From: a bacterium
GTDB lineage: Bacteria; Electryoneota; RPQS01
Direction of reading: 5' to 3'
Assembly (NCBI GenBank): GCA_036504735.1
Contig: DASXUQ010000010.1
Coordinates: forward strand, 372,001 to 436,000
DNA: 64,000 nucleotides
Position 1 is the first letter of the stretch, and every line of letters starts with the position of its first letter. A program made the position numbers and the translations under genes. Below, piece by piece: positions 8,891-18,800 of the stretch. The notes beneath the pieces are model-generated. The model was given only the letters and a program-made list of their open reading frames with translations, did no database searches and was not told the DNA's origin.

Positions 8891-9427
8891 TTGAAGATTG
8901 GCGAACGCATACGAAATCTCCGTCTCGCCAGTGACCTTACCCAGGAAGAGCTTGCGGATCGCGCTGACCTGACCAAGGGGTTCATATCACAACTGGAGCG
9001 GGACCAGACCAGCATCTCGGTCGACAGCCTGCTGCAGATATTGAAGGTTTTAAATGTCAAGGTCACAGATTTTTTCCGCGAGACGACACCGGAAAAAGTG
9101 GTCTACGACGCGAAGGAGCGCACCGGCCTTTTAGAGACCGGCGCGGATAAATTTGAGCTGCTGATTCCGGGCGGCACGAATCGGGAAATGGAAGCGGCCT
9201 TTGTCAGGCTGCTTCCCGGGCAGCAGACGGATCCGATCAAGCCCTTCCAGGGGGAAGCGTTCGGGTACATTCTGCGAGGGACGTTGGCGCTCCGCTTCGG
9301 CGGGGAAAAGTACATTGCCCATGTGGGCGACAGCTTCTATTATTCCGGCGAACGGGAGCACGTGTTGGAAAACACGGGCCGCAGGCCGGTGGAATTTATC
9401 TGGGTTACGACGCCGCCCGTATTTTAG
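8891..9427 (+). CDS. XRE-cupin transcriptional regulator of the polyamine operon
   Basis: A helix-turn-helix of the XRE/Cro type (residues 1-65, with LTQEELADRADLTKGFISQL) is followed by a cupin_2 sensor domain (about 105-175; GEAFGYILRGTLALRFGGEK then HVGDSFYYSGEREHVLEN). At 178 residues this is the layout of E. coli PuuR, a regulator responding to putrescine. Start TTG 8891 follows GGAG at 8883-8886. It is the first gene before speD, pdaD, speE and speB, which supports a role in sensing a polyamine or precursor. The repeated GTTTA-A-TAAAC palindromes round its promoter are the likely binding sites. Confidence 0.9.
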   Translation: MKIGERIRNLRLASDLTQEELADRADLTKGFISQLERDQTSISVDSLLQILKVLNVKVTDFFRETTPEKVVYDAKERTGLLETGADKFELLIPGGTNREMEAAFVRLLPGQQTDPIKPFQGEAFGYILRGTLALRFGGEKYIAHVGDSFYYSGEREHVLENTGRRPVEFIWVTTPPVF

Positions 9428-9476
9428 GGCTGTGCGTACGGCCTTCACCTTCACGCTGTTATAAGGAGATGGGAAC

Positions 9477-9887
9477 ATGAAGGCTCTGGGTCGTCAGATC
9501 GTAGTCGAATACTACGGCTGCAATCACGACGTTCTGAACGACGTGGCATTCATCAAGCGCTCGATGCGCGATGCCGCGATTGTCAGTGGAGCGACGATTG
9601 TTCAGGAGGCTTTTCACCTGTTCAACCCGCACGGAGTCTCGGGTGTGGTGGTGATCGCGGAATCTCATCTTGCCATTCACACGTGGCCCGAATACGGCTA
9701 CGCGGCGGTGGACCTGTTCACCTGTGGCGAAGATGTGGATCCTGACGCGGCGTTCGAGTATTTGAAGGAGCACCTCGGTGCCGACCATTTCACCGCTTTC
9801 GAAATGAAGCGGGGAATTCTGGACGTGGCCGGTGGCATGAAGCTCCGCTTCAAGCCGGAAGAAGTTCTGACCGGCGCGGAGGTTTGA
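9477..9887 (+). CDS. speD: S-adenosylmethionine decarboxylase proenzyme
   Basis: SpeD makes decarboxylated SAM, the aminopropyl donor for spermidine. It is a short bacterial/archaeal class 1b type. The proenzyme is cut between Glu62 and Ser63 ([12 protein letters not shown]) so that Ser63 becomes the pyruvoyl group. His68 and Cys83 (DLFTCGE), expected for processing and catalysis, are present at the standard positions. The start ATG 9477 has a good site, AAGGAG (9463-9468). It precedes pdaD with a one-base overlap (TGATG). Confidence 0.96.
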   Translation: MKALGRQIVVEYYGCNHDVLNDVAFIKRSMRDAAIVSGATIVQEAFHLFNPHGVSGVVVIAESHLAIHTWPEYGYAAVDLFTCGEDVDPDAAFEYLKEHLGADHFTAFEMKRGILDVAGGMKLRFKPEEVLTGAEV

Positions 9888-10354
9888 TGGTATTTGCGCG
9901 ACCCGACAAGTATTTTCTTGTCGCCGGTTATGCGGAAGGTCAGACTCCGCTGAATGCTTTTGACAATGCTCTGATGAAAGCGGGAATCGGCAACACCAAC
10001 CTGATGCGTATCAGTTCGATTCTGCCGCCGGCCTGCACCGAGATCCCCGCTATGAAATTGCCGTACGGAGCCCTGATTCCGACGGCCTATGCCGAAGAAG
10101 GCTCGGATATTCCCGGAACCGTCGTGTCCGCCGCGGTCGCGTGCGGAGTGCCGGATGATCCGGAACTGCCCGGTGTGATTATGGAACATCACATTCAGGG
10201 CGATGAAGAAACCTGCCGCCGTGAGGTGGTTGCCAAAGTCAAAGAGGCCTTTGCCATGCGTGGCTACACGCTGGCAGCGGTGAAGGTGGCCTCGGCCTCC
10301 GGAACCGTGAAGACTATCGGGGCGGCCATGGCCGCCGTGGTGCTCTGGCTCTGA
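9887..10354 (+). CDS. pdaD: Pyruvoyl-dependent arginine decarboxylase
   Basis: PdaD converts arginine to agmatine, the first step to putrescine here. The self-cleavage site is the Ser43-Ser44 pair in MRISSILPP, and the catalytic Glu falls in VIMEHH. At 155 residues it matches archaeal and chlamydial PdaD. Start ATG 9887 overlaps the speD stop, with GCGGAGG just upstream. SpeD and PdaD both use a pyruvoyl cofactor made from an internal serine, so neither decarboxylation in this operon needs PLP. A stretch with two strong hairpins separates it from speE. Confidence 0.94.
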   Translation: MVFARPDKYFLVAGYAEGQTPLNAFDNALMKAGIGNTNLMRISSILPPACTEIPAMKLPYGALIPTAYAEEGSDIPGTVVSAAVACGVPDDPELPGVIMEHHIQGDEETCRREVVAKVKEAFAMRGYTLAAVKVASASGTVKTIGAAMAAVVLWL

Positions 10355-10573
10355 ACGGGTAATTCCGCCGCGCGCGAAAATGCGCGGCGTGGGAACATGC
10401 GGCAGCCCGCCGCATGTTCCGGTATACCTGCCTTTCTCTTAATCTTCCTCTTACGTCTATTCACAACACGTTCGGCTGGCGACAAAATCCGCGGGATGAT
10501 TCTTAGGTTTCCGGCGGGTTTTCTGTCTCCAAGCGGGATGTTCAACACGACACGACACAATAAAAAGGGTGCT
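10355..10573. other. Intergenic region pdaD-speE with two strong hairpins
   Basis: CGCCGCGC (10366-10373), loop GCGAAAAT, GCGCGGCG (10382-10389): eight perfect pairs. GGAACATGCGGC (10392-10403), loop AGCCC, GCCGCATGTTCC (10409-10420): twelve perfect pairs. No T-run follows either, so they look like processing or mRNA-stability elements between operon genes, or members of the intergenic palindrome family. A frame from 10397 to speE is open but crosses the second hairpin and is not accepted as the speE N-terminus. Confidence 0.7.
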
Positions 10574-11401
10574 ATGGATCTCTGGTTCTCCGAAACCTTT
10601 GGCGACATCCAGGCCGGATGGCGGGTAAAAGATGTTCTTTACCACAAACGCTCGCAGTATCAGGATGTGGTGATTGTAGACACGCTGCAGTTTGGCCGGA
10701 TGCTGGTGCTGGATGGCGCGGTGATGACGACGGAAGTGGACGAGTGCGCCTACCACGAAATGCTGGTGCATCCTTCGCTGCTGGCGCATCCGAATCCGAA
10801 GAGCGTCTGCGTGGTGGGCGGCGGAGACGGCGGCACCGTGCGGGAAGTGCTCAAGCACAGCAGCGTGGAGCGTGTGGTGCTGGCGGAGATCGACGAGGAC
10901 GTCATCACGGTTTGCAAAGAGTTCATGCCGACGCTGGCCGGCACGCTGAAGGATCCCCGCGTGGAGATCAGGATCGGCGACGGTGCGGCGTACCTGGCCG
11001 GGCATGCCGGCGAATTCGACGTGGTGCTCTCCGATTCCACCGACCCGGTAGGCCCCGGTGTGGTGCTGTTCGAAGACCCGTATTTCAAGGCGGCAAAAGA
11101 GGCGCTGATTCCCGGCGGTCTGTTTGTCACGCAGTGCAAGAGTCTGTGGGTGGATGCGGATACTGCGCGGGATACGCAAGCGCGTCTGAAGAAGTTCTTC
11201 AAGATGGTGCTGCCGTACATCTCGACCATTCCGACGTACCCCACGGGATCGTGGAGCTTCCTCGTGGCCACAGACGTGCATGATCCGCGACTGGACGTGG
11301 ATAAAGTGAGGCAGATGGAGATCGCCAAAACGGCGCGTTACTATACGCCTGCTCATCAGGCGGGTGCGTTTGCGGTGCCGGCGTTTTATTTCCGCCCGTA
11401 G
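10574..11401 (+). CDS. speE: Spermidine synthase
   Basis: SpeE transfers an aminopropyl group from decarboxylated SAM to putrescine in the cytoplasm. Motifs are VVGGGDGGTVREV (nucleotide binding), LAEIDEDV, and the catalytic-aspartate loop SDSTDPVGPG. At 275 residues the length is standard. I chose ATG 10574 (MDLWFSE) because homology starts there; the open frame reaches back to 10397, but that sequence is not protein-like. A weak site, AAAAAGGG, lies just upstream. Confidence 0.95.
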   Translation: MDLWFSETFGDIQAGWRVKDVLYHKRSQYQDVVIVDTLQFGRMLVLDGAVMTTEVDECAYHEMLVHPSLLAHPNPKSVCVVGGGDGGTVREVLKHSSVERVVLAEIDEDVITVCKEFMPTLAGTLKDPRVEIRIGDGAAYLAGHAGEFDVVLSDSTDPVGPGVVLFEDPYFKAAKEALIPGGLFVTQCKSLWVDADTARDTQARLKKFFKMVLPYISTIPTYPTGSWSFLVATDVHDPRLDVDKVRQMEIAKTARYYTPAHQAGAFAVPAFYFRP

Positions 11402-11469
11402 ACCGCGCGTTGTTGCTGAAAAGTTGAACCGACTGTGCACTTGACATAAGCAAGTTGCAGGAGACGAAA

Positions 11470-11679
11470 ATGGCCGATGATGTGAACTGTTGTCAGTCGA
11501 ACTGGAAAAGACAATCGCACGGTGTTTCGAGCGGTGTCTATGGCATGGCGTTCATCGGAGCCGCGATCTATTACATCGAGCACGCTTCCACCTTTTGGGA
11601 AGGCGTGCTCGGTTTGCTTAAGGCCATGATCTGGCCGGCAATGCTGATCTACAAATTGCTCGAGTACTTGAAAATGTAG
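11470..11679 (+). CDS. Small membrane protein in the polyamine operon
   Basis: This 69-residue protein has a short Cys-containing polar N-terminus (MADDVNCCQSNWKRQ), then two hydrophobic segments (VYGMAFIGAAIYYIE; VLGLLKAMIWPAMLIYKLLE). Start ATG 11470 follows AGGAG (11459-11463). I recall similar short proteins of the form YGxxFIGAxxYYIxxAxxFWxGVLGxLKAxxWPAxLxYxLL scattered through bacteria, without a known role. Its position between speE and speB suggests co-expression with polyamine synthesis, but no function can be assigned. Confidence 0.75.
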   Translation: MADDVNCCQSNWKRQSHGVSSGVYGMAFIGAAIYYIEHASTFWEGVLGLLKAMIWPAMLIYKLLEYLKM

Positions 11680-11739
11680 CCGCGCGCCTGTGCTCTTGCC
11701 GCTCAGGCCTTCACGTCAACCATCCTATCCGATTCTTTT

Positions 11740-12597
11740 ATGAGCACGTTTCAACTCCTGCAAGGGACGCCATTTCTCGGCGCCAACCCCGATGCGAGCG
11801 CCGCGAAGTTGGTCCTGTTCGGCTGCCCTTACGACAGCACCATCTCGTTCCGTCCCGGTTCGCGGTTCGGCCCGCAGGCCATACGCACCGTTTCGGATGT
11901 GCTGGAGACCTATTGTCCGGTGATGGATATGGATCTCGAAGATGTGGCATTTGCCGACGCGGGAGATTTGCTTCTGCCGCCGGGGGACACGCGGGGCGCA
12001 CTGGATGCGATTCGGGATATGGCGTCATCAGTCTATGCCCGCAAGCAGGTGCCTGCGGGGCTCGGCGGCGAACACTTGCTTAGTCTGCCTCTGGTGGAAG
12101 CGGCGCTCCGTGCCTGTCCGGATCTGGTGGTGGTGCAGTTTGATGCGCATATGGACATGCGATCCGACTATCTGGGGGTGGAACTCAGCCACGCAACCGT
12201 GATGAAGAAAGTCTCCGACCAGATCGGCTCGTCACGGGTTTTGCACATAGGCTGCAGGTCGGGTACGCGCGAAGAATTCCACGCGGCGAAGACCCTTGGA
12301 AATCTTAAGCCTGCGAGTATCACGGGGCCGGAGATTGCGGAGTGGGTAGGCGATAGACCGCTCTATGTCACAGTAGACCTGGACATTCTGGATCCGTCCA
12401 TTTTGCCGGGCACAGGTACCCCGGAGCCGGGAGGTGTTCAATTCGCAACATTGCAGAACTGGCTCATCGCCCTCGCGGGCAAGAGGTGGGTCGGCTGGGA
12501 TGTGATGGAGTTGTCCCCGATGTATGACTCGACTCAGGTATCGTCGATTGTGGCGGCAAAGGTGGTGCGGACCATGATTCTGGCCAGCACTGTCTGA
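11740..12597 (+). CDS. speB: Agmatinase (ureohydrolase family)
   Basis: SpeB hydrolyses agmatine to putrescine and urea, closing the route from PdaD to SpeE. Dinuclear manganese ligands are visible: GGEH, DAHMD and DLDILDPS. At 285 residues it is slightly shorter than E. coli SpeB. The start ATG 11740 has no clear ribosome site. Related formiminoglutamase or guanidinobutyrase activity cannot be excluded from motifs alone, but the operon with pdaD, speD and speE makes agmatinase by far the likeliest. Confidence 0.93.
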   Translation: MSTFQLLQGTPFLGANPDASAAKLVLFGCPYDSTISFRPGSRFGPQAIRTVSDVLETYCPVMDMDLEDVAFADAGDLLLPPGDTRGALDAIRDMASSVYARKQVPAGLGGEHLLSLPLVEAALRACPDLVVVQFDAHMDMRSDYLGVELSHATVMKKVSDQIGSSRVLHIGCRSGTREEFHAAKTLGNLKPASITGPEIAEWVGDRPLYVTVDLDILDPSILPGTGTPEPGGVQFATLQNWLIALAGKRWVGWDVMELSPMYDSTQVSSIVAAKVVRTMILASTV

Positions 12598-12726
12598 GCA
12601 CCCTCACAAAAGTTTGGTAGATAATTTCAGCAACTCCTCTCCCTGTGTTCTATACCGAATGGACCTTTCTGCTGATCAAGGCATCAGACGTGCTCTTCAC
12701 GATGATGATTTTGTTCACTGAACCAT

Positions 12727-12755
12727 TTGAAAGAGCGCGTTACTGATGATATATT
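12727..12755 (+). promoter_or_regulatory. Promoter of the giant surface-protein gene
   Basis: TTGAAA (12727-12732), 17 bases, TATATT (12750-12755). Transcription would start near 12762, about 56 bases before the ATG at 12818. The rest of 12598-12817 shows nothing else. Confidence 0.7.
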
Positions 12756-12817
12756 GAACACACCGGTAATGCTAAGGCACAAGGAGCGGAGCACCTCCAC
12801 TCGAGGAGAGTCTCAGG

Positions 12818-15800
12818 ATGAAGTCAACTGCTACGTTTTTTCGCTTGTCCGTCACCATCCTGTTTCTAATTTCATTCGTTGCGCGGGTTCACTCTGCGCA
12901 ACCGGGGGAGGTGTGGTCTAAGCGCGCGGATGCTCCTGAACGTTCCAGTGGGATGATGGTGTCCGACATAGCGCGGTCTACCGAAGTTCTCGCCCCGGCC
13001 AATGTCTTTATTTGGCCGGGCGATGTTTTTTTGGACAGTCTGACCGCATGCGAAGACTGGAGCCAGCCACAGCTTCCCGACTCGATCGAACACTACTCGA
13101 TTCTGTCCGTGGGAGCATGTCCGGACACTTCGAACCACGAGATTCACGGGATCATTCTTGAGATCAAGCGCGCATCGGCCTCGCCGCTGGATTCCACACA
13201 GTGGGAAGTCATCGGCGACGATTCCACGCAACCCTTCAATTTAAGCCATGTGGATCTGTGGGCAGGCAGCTTCGCCGCGCTGATCAACAATCCGCGGCCC
13301 GGAGTGCGCTACGACATTGTGGCGCGAACGACGGATAATGACGGCCGCACATTGACTTGGCAGGAGTGTGTCGATCATGGCATTGGGAGCACTACTCAGG
13401 AGAAGTGGCTCTCCCTGATCGCCGACGGTCATGTGAAGCGCTTCCTTGTCGTAGACCACACAGCGCCCATCGCACACAGCCTGGTGGCGACGCCGGATCA
13501 GACTCCCGATTCTTCAGCGATTTTCCTGACCGGAAACGTGAGACTGAGCGCCGTGGCGAGTGAGCCGGATGTGGCTTCGGTGACGTTTGCCGTGCGGCCA
13601 CAGGGAGCGACCGGACCGTGGACGTCTATCGAGCGGATTACTTCTGCGGGTGGTGACACCTTCCGGCTGGCGGACAATGCTCTCTGGAGCACGGCGCTGC
13701 TGAATGGCGCGTACGAGCTGGGAGCCTTTGCCGAGGACAGTACGACGAACGTGGATGGCGACCTCAGCGGAGCGGGAGCCGGCCCAACGCATCCGTTAAC
13801 GGTGTTTGTGGACAATGAGAAGCCACGGGCGCACATCGTGTCGGTGCATCGTGTTGACCATGCCACCGCCGATCTGGACAGCCTCGAACGCGGCGGCCAA
13901 TATCTGTTTGACCTGGCGGGCTCGGACAATTATGGTGTGCGGCAGATTGCACTGTATTACCGCAGCGCGCACGGCGCGCCGTCCGAGTGGATTCCGATTG
14001 ACTCTTCACGTGTTTGGCCGTACTCGGTGCAGTGGAGAGCCTTGCCGGATCTGGTGGTGGGGTGGACCTACGACTTCGCGGCGGTGGCGACCGATCTTGT
14101 CCATTTGAAGGATTCGACAGACGCGCTTGGCCGGATTGTGGCGGACACAAGTTTCATTGTGGTGGACCACGAAGCGGACGTGCGTTTGATTACAGTGGGC
14201 GGGCAGCCGGTGCAGGCCCGGCCACATGTTCGCGGCGATGGTGTGGAACTGGTCGCGCACAGCGACTCGAGCCTTGATCACGTGCGCTTCGAATTCGTAC
14301 GTGGCGGCACGGTGTCGGTTATCGGAACCGTGCCGAATCCGCTGGGGACAACGGTGTGGACGCTGAACAGTTGGAACACTGACGCCCTGGCGGAGGGACC
14401 GGCGCAACTGATCGCGGTGGGCTCGGCGGACATGGGCGGGAACCTGGTGACGCTCGCGACCGACACCGCCAATATCATTATTGATCGAACGCTCTCGGTG
14501 GTGGTGACGGATGTCAGTCCGGTTTCCGGAGGGCTGCTGGGCGGATTCTGCGTGTTCACCAACAATCCGGTTGTAACGCGCACACTATGGATTCGCTTCG
14601 ACTCCACCTCTTCGGACAGCGTGACGGCGGTGGCCTTCGATTGGAAGGCGACTACCGATCCGAACGCGCCGGGCTTCTGGCATCCGATTGGGCAGGCGGT
14701 CTTCGATGACTCCAGCAACCGCTGGGCCTATGCGTGGACTGACACGGCGATCACCTGCGGGCTGATTACGCTGCGGGCGCGGGCGACGGACAACGCGGTT
14801 CCGGTGCCGAATGATACCACAATTATCTTTGCCGATTCGGTGCGGATGGACAACTGCCCGCCGATTGTGGAGATCACCAACATCAACGGCAACCCCGCTC
14901 CGGCGAACATGATTATCGGGCGCGGGCAGGTGGAGATCATTACGGTGACGGTGGTGGATTCCTTCGGCAACGGCGGCAACAGTTCGATTGACAGCGTGGC
15001 GTTTTATTACTCGCGCGTCAGTCTGAATTCGAACGTGCCCAGCGACTGGGTCTACATCGGCAGCGATACGAACGGCGTTCCGTGGCAAACGATCTGGGAC
15101 ACGGCGGCGCTGCTTCCCGGAGTCCTGCTGCTGCATGCGGTGGCCTGGGATCATGCGGGCAACTGCGGCGAGACGCGAATCTTCGTGAATCTTGTGGATC
15201 AATACCCGCAGCGAGCGTGGATTGTGGGATTCTTCTCCGACAGTTTGCCCGGATGCCCCGACCGTTTGTGGGCGGTGACGCAGGACGCGGCGACGAATCG
15301 CACGACGCGGGTAGAATTCGAATACTCGGTGGACGGCGCGCACACGTGGATTCATCTTGGAGAAACCGGAGCGAATGTTCCGTTCTGCGACGCCAATCAG
15401 GTCATCAATATCTGGTCATGGCCGCTGGCGCTGGACAGCATTGCGCCGAATGCGATTTTCCGTGCGGTGGCAACGGACAATAATAACAATTTCGATCCGA
15501 ATCCGCCGCGATTCAGCTTTGCCGATACCACGCACTCCACGCAGCCCGCGGTATTCGATGAAGACTGGGCGCGGGTGCGTGTGCTGGCAGGACAGGGGCC
15601 TTGGCTATTCAGCACTCTGAGGCGACCGGACCCGGCCTGTTTTGTGAACGGCGCACTCGTGTGCGCATCGCCGGGGCAGTCGGACTCGACGGTTTTTGCG
15701 GGGCATCTCGACGCGTTGACACAGCCGTGCGTTCTGAATAACAGCACCGGCACGTTGACGATCTTCCACGCGCAGCCCGTGGCACGAGACAGCGCGCTAT

Positions 15801-18800
15801 ATGTGATCATGACGACCTATGATCTGGCGATTCGACTATTGACCGCCAATGGCGGTTCCAACGGCGCGCAGACGTCCGAGGACCGGCAGGTAACGGTGAC
15901 CGTTCCGCACAATGGCGTGACGGGAGACGGCACGCTGTGGTTTGAACCGGCGCAGGATACGGCGCATGCGGTGCCACCAACGCAGCCGCATCTGCAATTG
16001 CTTTCCACGGTGGAAACGGTGATGTCCAAGACCGTCACCGCAGGCACGCAGGCGAGCGGTTTCCGCGTCTATTTCAATGGGACGACGCTGCCGGCGAATG
16101 ACACAATGGTGGTAGCGGCGTTTTGGGACCAGACGTCGTTGCTTTGGCGGCAGCTTGGAGTGAATGTAACGCAGCGGCACATCGACCGCGTGCATGCCGA
16201 CAGCAGCTTTGTGGATTTCAGCATGACGCCGACGTGGCGGGAGTCGAGTGATCACGCGGGATGTCCCAACAAGTTGCGGCTGGCAGTGTTCCATTCCAGT
16301 CTCAGACCGATTTCGGCATTTGTGCATTTTGCTTCGGCGACTTGCCCGGGCGTACCGGACAGCACGTATTTCGGATTGGACTCCAATGGTGTGCGAACGG
16401 ATTGCCGGCCGACCTTCTGGATCACTCTGAATGAAGGCGGGGTGCGGGACTCGAGTTCGGTTACGGTGTTTCTTGACACCGTTCGCATTGTGCATAATGG
16501 CGTGACGGAGAGCAACGCGTTTCGCACGCGGACGGACACGGTGAGCAATGCGTTCCTTGTGTCCTTTGCGCCGCGGGCAGATACGGTGGCGCCGTGGTTC
16601 GGGTGTTTGCGGCAGGGGCGGCATACCGTGCAGTTCCTTGCGGATGGCCAGCAGACGGCGGTGACGCCGTTCCTGGTGGATGTGTCGGGGCCGGACGCGC
16701 ACAGCATTCCGGGGTACATCAGCCATACGGCGGTGATTACGACGGATCTTTCCGATCTGGAATCGGGAGTGGATACGGCGACGGTGGAAGCGCGGCTAAG
16801 GAATTGCGGGAATCCGGCGGATCCGCGTTCGGTGCGGATTGGCGCGGAAGCGATGACATTTACGCCGCTGTCAAATGGGCGCGGCTATCGCGCGACGTTT
16901 ACCGTGCAGTGGGAACAGGTGCAGTTCCTGTTTCCGGACACGCTGCCCCGGCCTGCAGACCAGCTTTGCGTGACGTGGCACGTGGCGAACCGGGTGTGCG
17001 CGCGCAATGACAGCTCGAATTATCTGTATACGGTGGATGTGTCGCCGCCTATAGTGATGGCGGTCTCGCCAGTGGGGCCGGGCGGACGGCAGGATACGCT
17101 GACCTTTGGCCAGCGGGCGACGATTGAGGGGCTGGTGGTGGACTCGGCGCGCAACGGAAGCGGGGCGTCGGGACTTAACCTCGGGCAGCTTCAGCTTATT
17201 ATTGATAACCATGCATACACGGCGGCAGACACGAGCAACGCGGCGCTGAATTTCCATATTATCTCACCACCCAACCATTACAATGCGGACATTCGGTTTG
17301 GTGGAATCGGTGCGGGGCCGGAGGTCAATCCGTATTATGCTCCGGGGCTGCATCATGTGACGCTGATTGCGCCGGACAGCCTGGGAAATCTGGAGGCGGT
17401 GCCGTTTGGGTGGTCCTACTTTGTGCGGGCCAGCGGACCCGTGGTGACGTTTGATACGACGACGCATACGTGTGGCACGTGGTTTAATCCGGCGCGCTCG
17501 GACACCTTCGGCTTCTGTGTCGACAGTCTGGCCGGAGTGCCGATTGCCGCGAACGGAATTCAATACAGCGTGTACACAGTGCGCGATCATGTGCGGATCT
17601 CGGGACCGACGGTGGTGAATCCGGTGGATCCGGCACACAACTGCGTGACGGTAACGCTGGCGGGGCCATTCCCCAGCGGAGAGACCGGAGTGGAGATCGC
17701 GGTGGATGCATGGACGGCGCTTTACAATCCGGCGGTGGATTCGGTGAGTGGGATCACGCATAGCCGTCTGACCTACTGGGCGGACAATTTCCCGCCGCAT
17801 GTGACGGGCCGTGCGCCGGCGGACACTCTGCTGTCGCGCAATGAAGCGATAGATATTTCTGTGACATATTCTGATTTCAGCCCGGATAGTGGTGGGGCGG
17901 CGCGAGGGTTGAAAGGGATTGCGAAGGCTTCCGCGATGAAGAGAACGGGGCGGGGGAGTCTGGATGACAATGGCTCGGGTGTGGTGGCGCAGCGGACACG
18001 GATGACGATTATTCCTCCGAGCGGCATTCCGATTTATGTGGCGCCGGACTCTGCGAACCGCTTTGTGGAATTGGATGCGACTCACGCAAGGTACATCCTT
18101 CCGCAGGGGCAGTTGCCGGGACTCTATACCGTGAGCGTTCATATCGAGGACTGCGTGGGGAACGGGGGCGACTCGACGTGGACCTTCCGCGTGCGGGGTT
18201 TGGCGCCGGAGATCACGTTCCAAGCACTGCCTGCGGGTTTGCCGTGCCAGTTTGACAGTTATTGGAGTCCGAACACGCCGCTCTATTTACGGGCAACCGT
18301 GCGGGAGCGGGATAGCGCCAATGTAGATGTGACGGGAATCCGGGTGGATATTCTGCGGGAGTATGCGTGCGATGCGGGCATCTGTCAGGACACGCTGCTG
18401 CGGAACGCACCGTTCCAGATTGTCGGCGAACAGCCGGATCCGCTGAATCTGAATCAGACGTTCACGCTGGAAGACAGCTTCCATCTTGAACCGGGGCCGA
18501 CGGCAACGGAAGTACGAATTCTGATAACCGCGACGAACACGGTGGGAGTGAGCGGAGCCCAGCTTCAGACGTGGATTATCGACACGACGCCGCCGGTAAT
18601 CACGCCGGTGTCTCCCGCACCCAATGGCGTGGTGCCGCTGGGACAGCCGGTGACGATCAGCGCGAATTACACGGATAATACCACGGCTGCTCAGACGGCG
18701 CCACTTGTCCGGCGGAATATTCCCAAGACGAAGAACGTCGAGAAACTCGAATCATCGCGCATGGCTAAGGGAAGCCTGACGCTGGACGCGGCGACGGTAG

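Noticed and set aside
10397-10573. N-terminal extension of spermidine synthase
   Set aside because: The extra 59 codons cross a twelve-pair hairpin and do not look like SpeE; the family N-terminus matches MDLWFSE at 10574.
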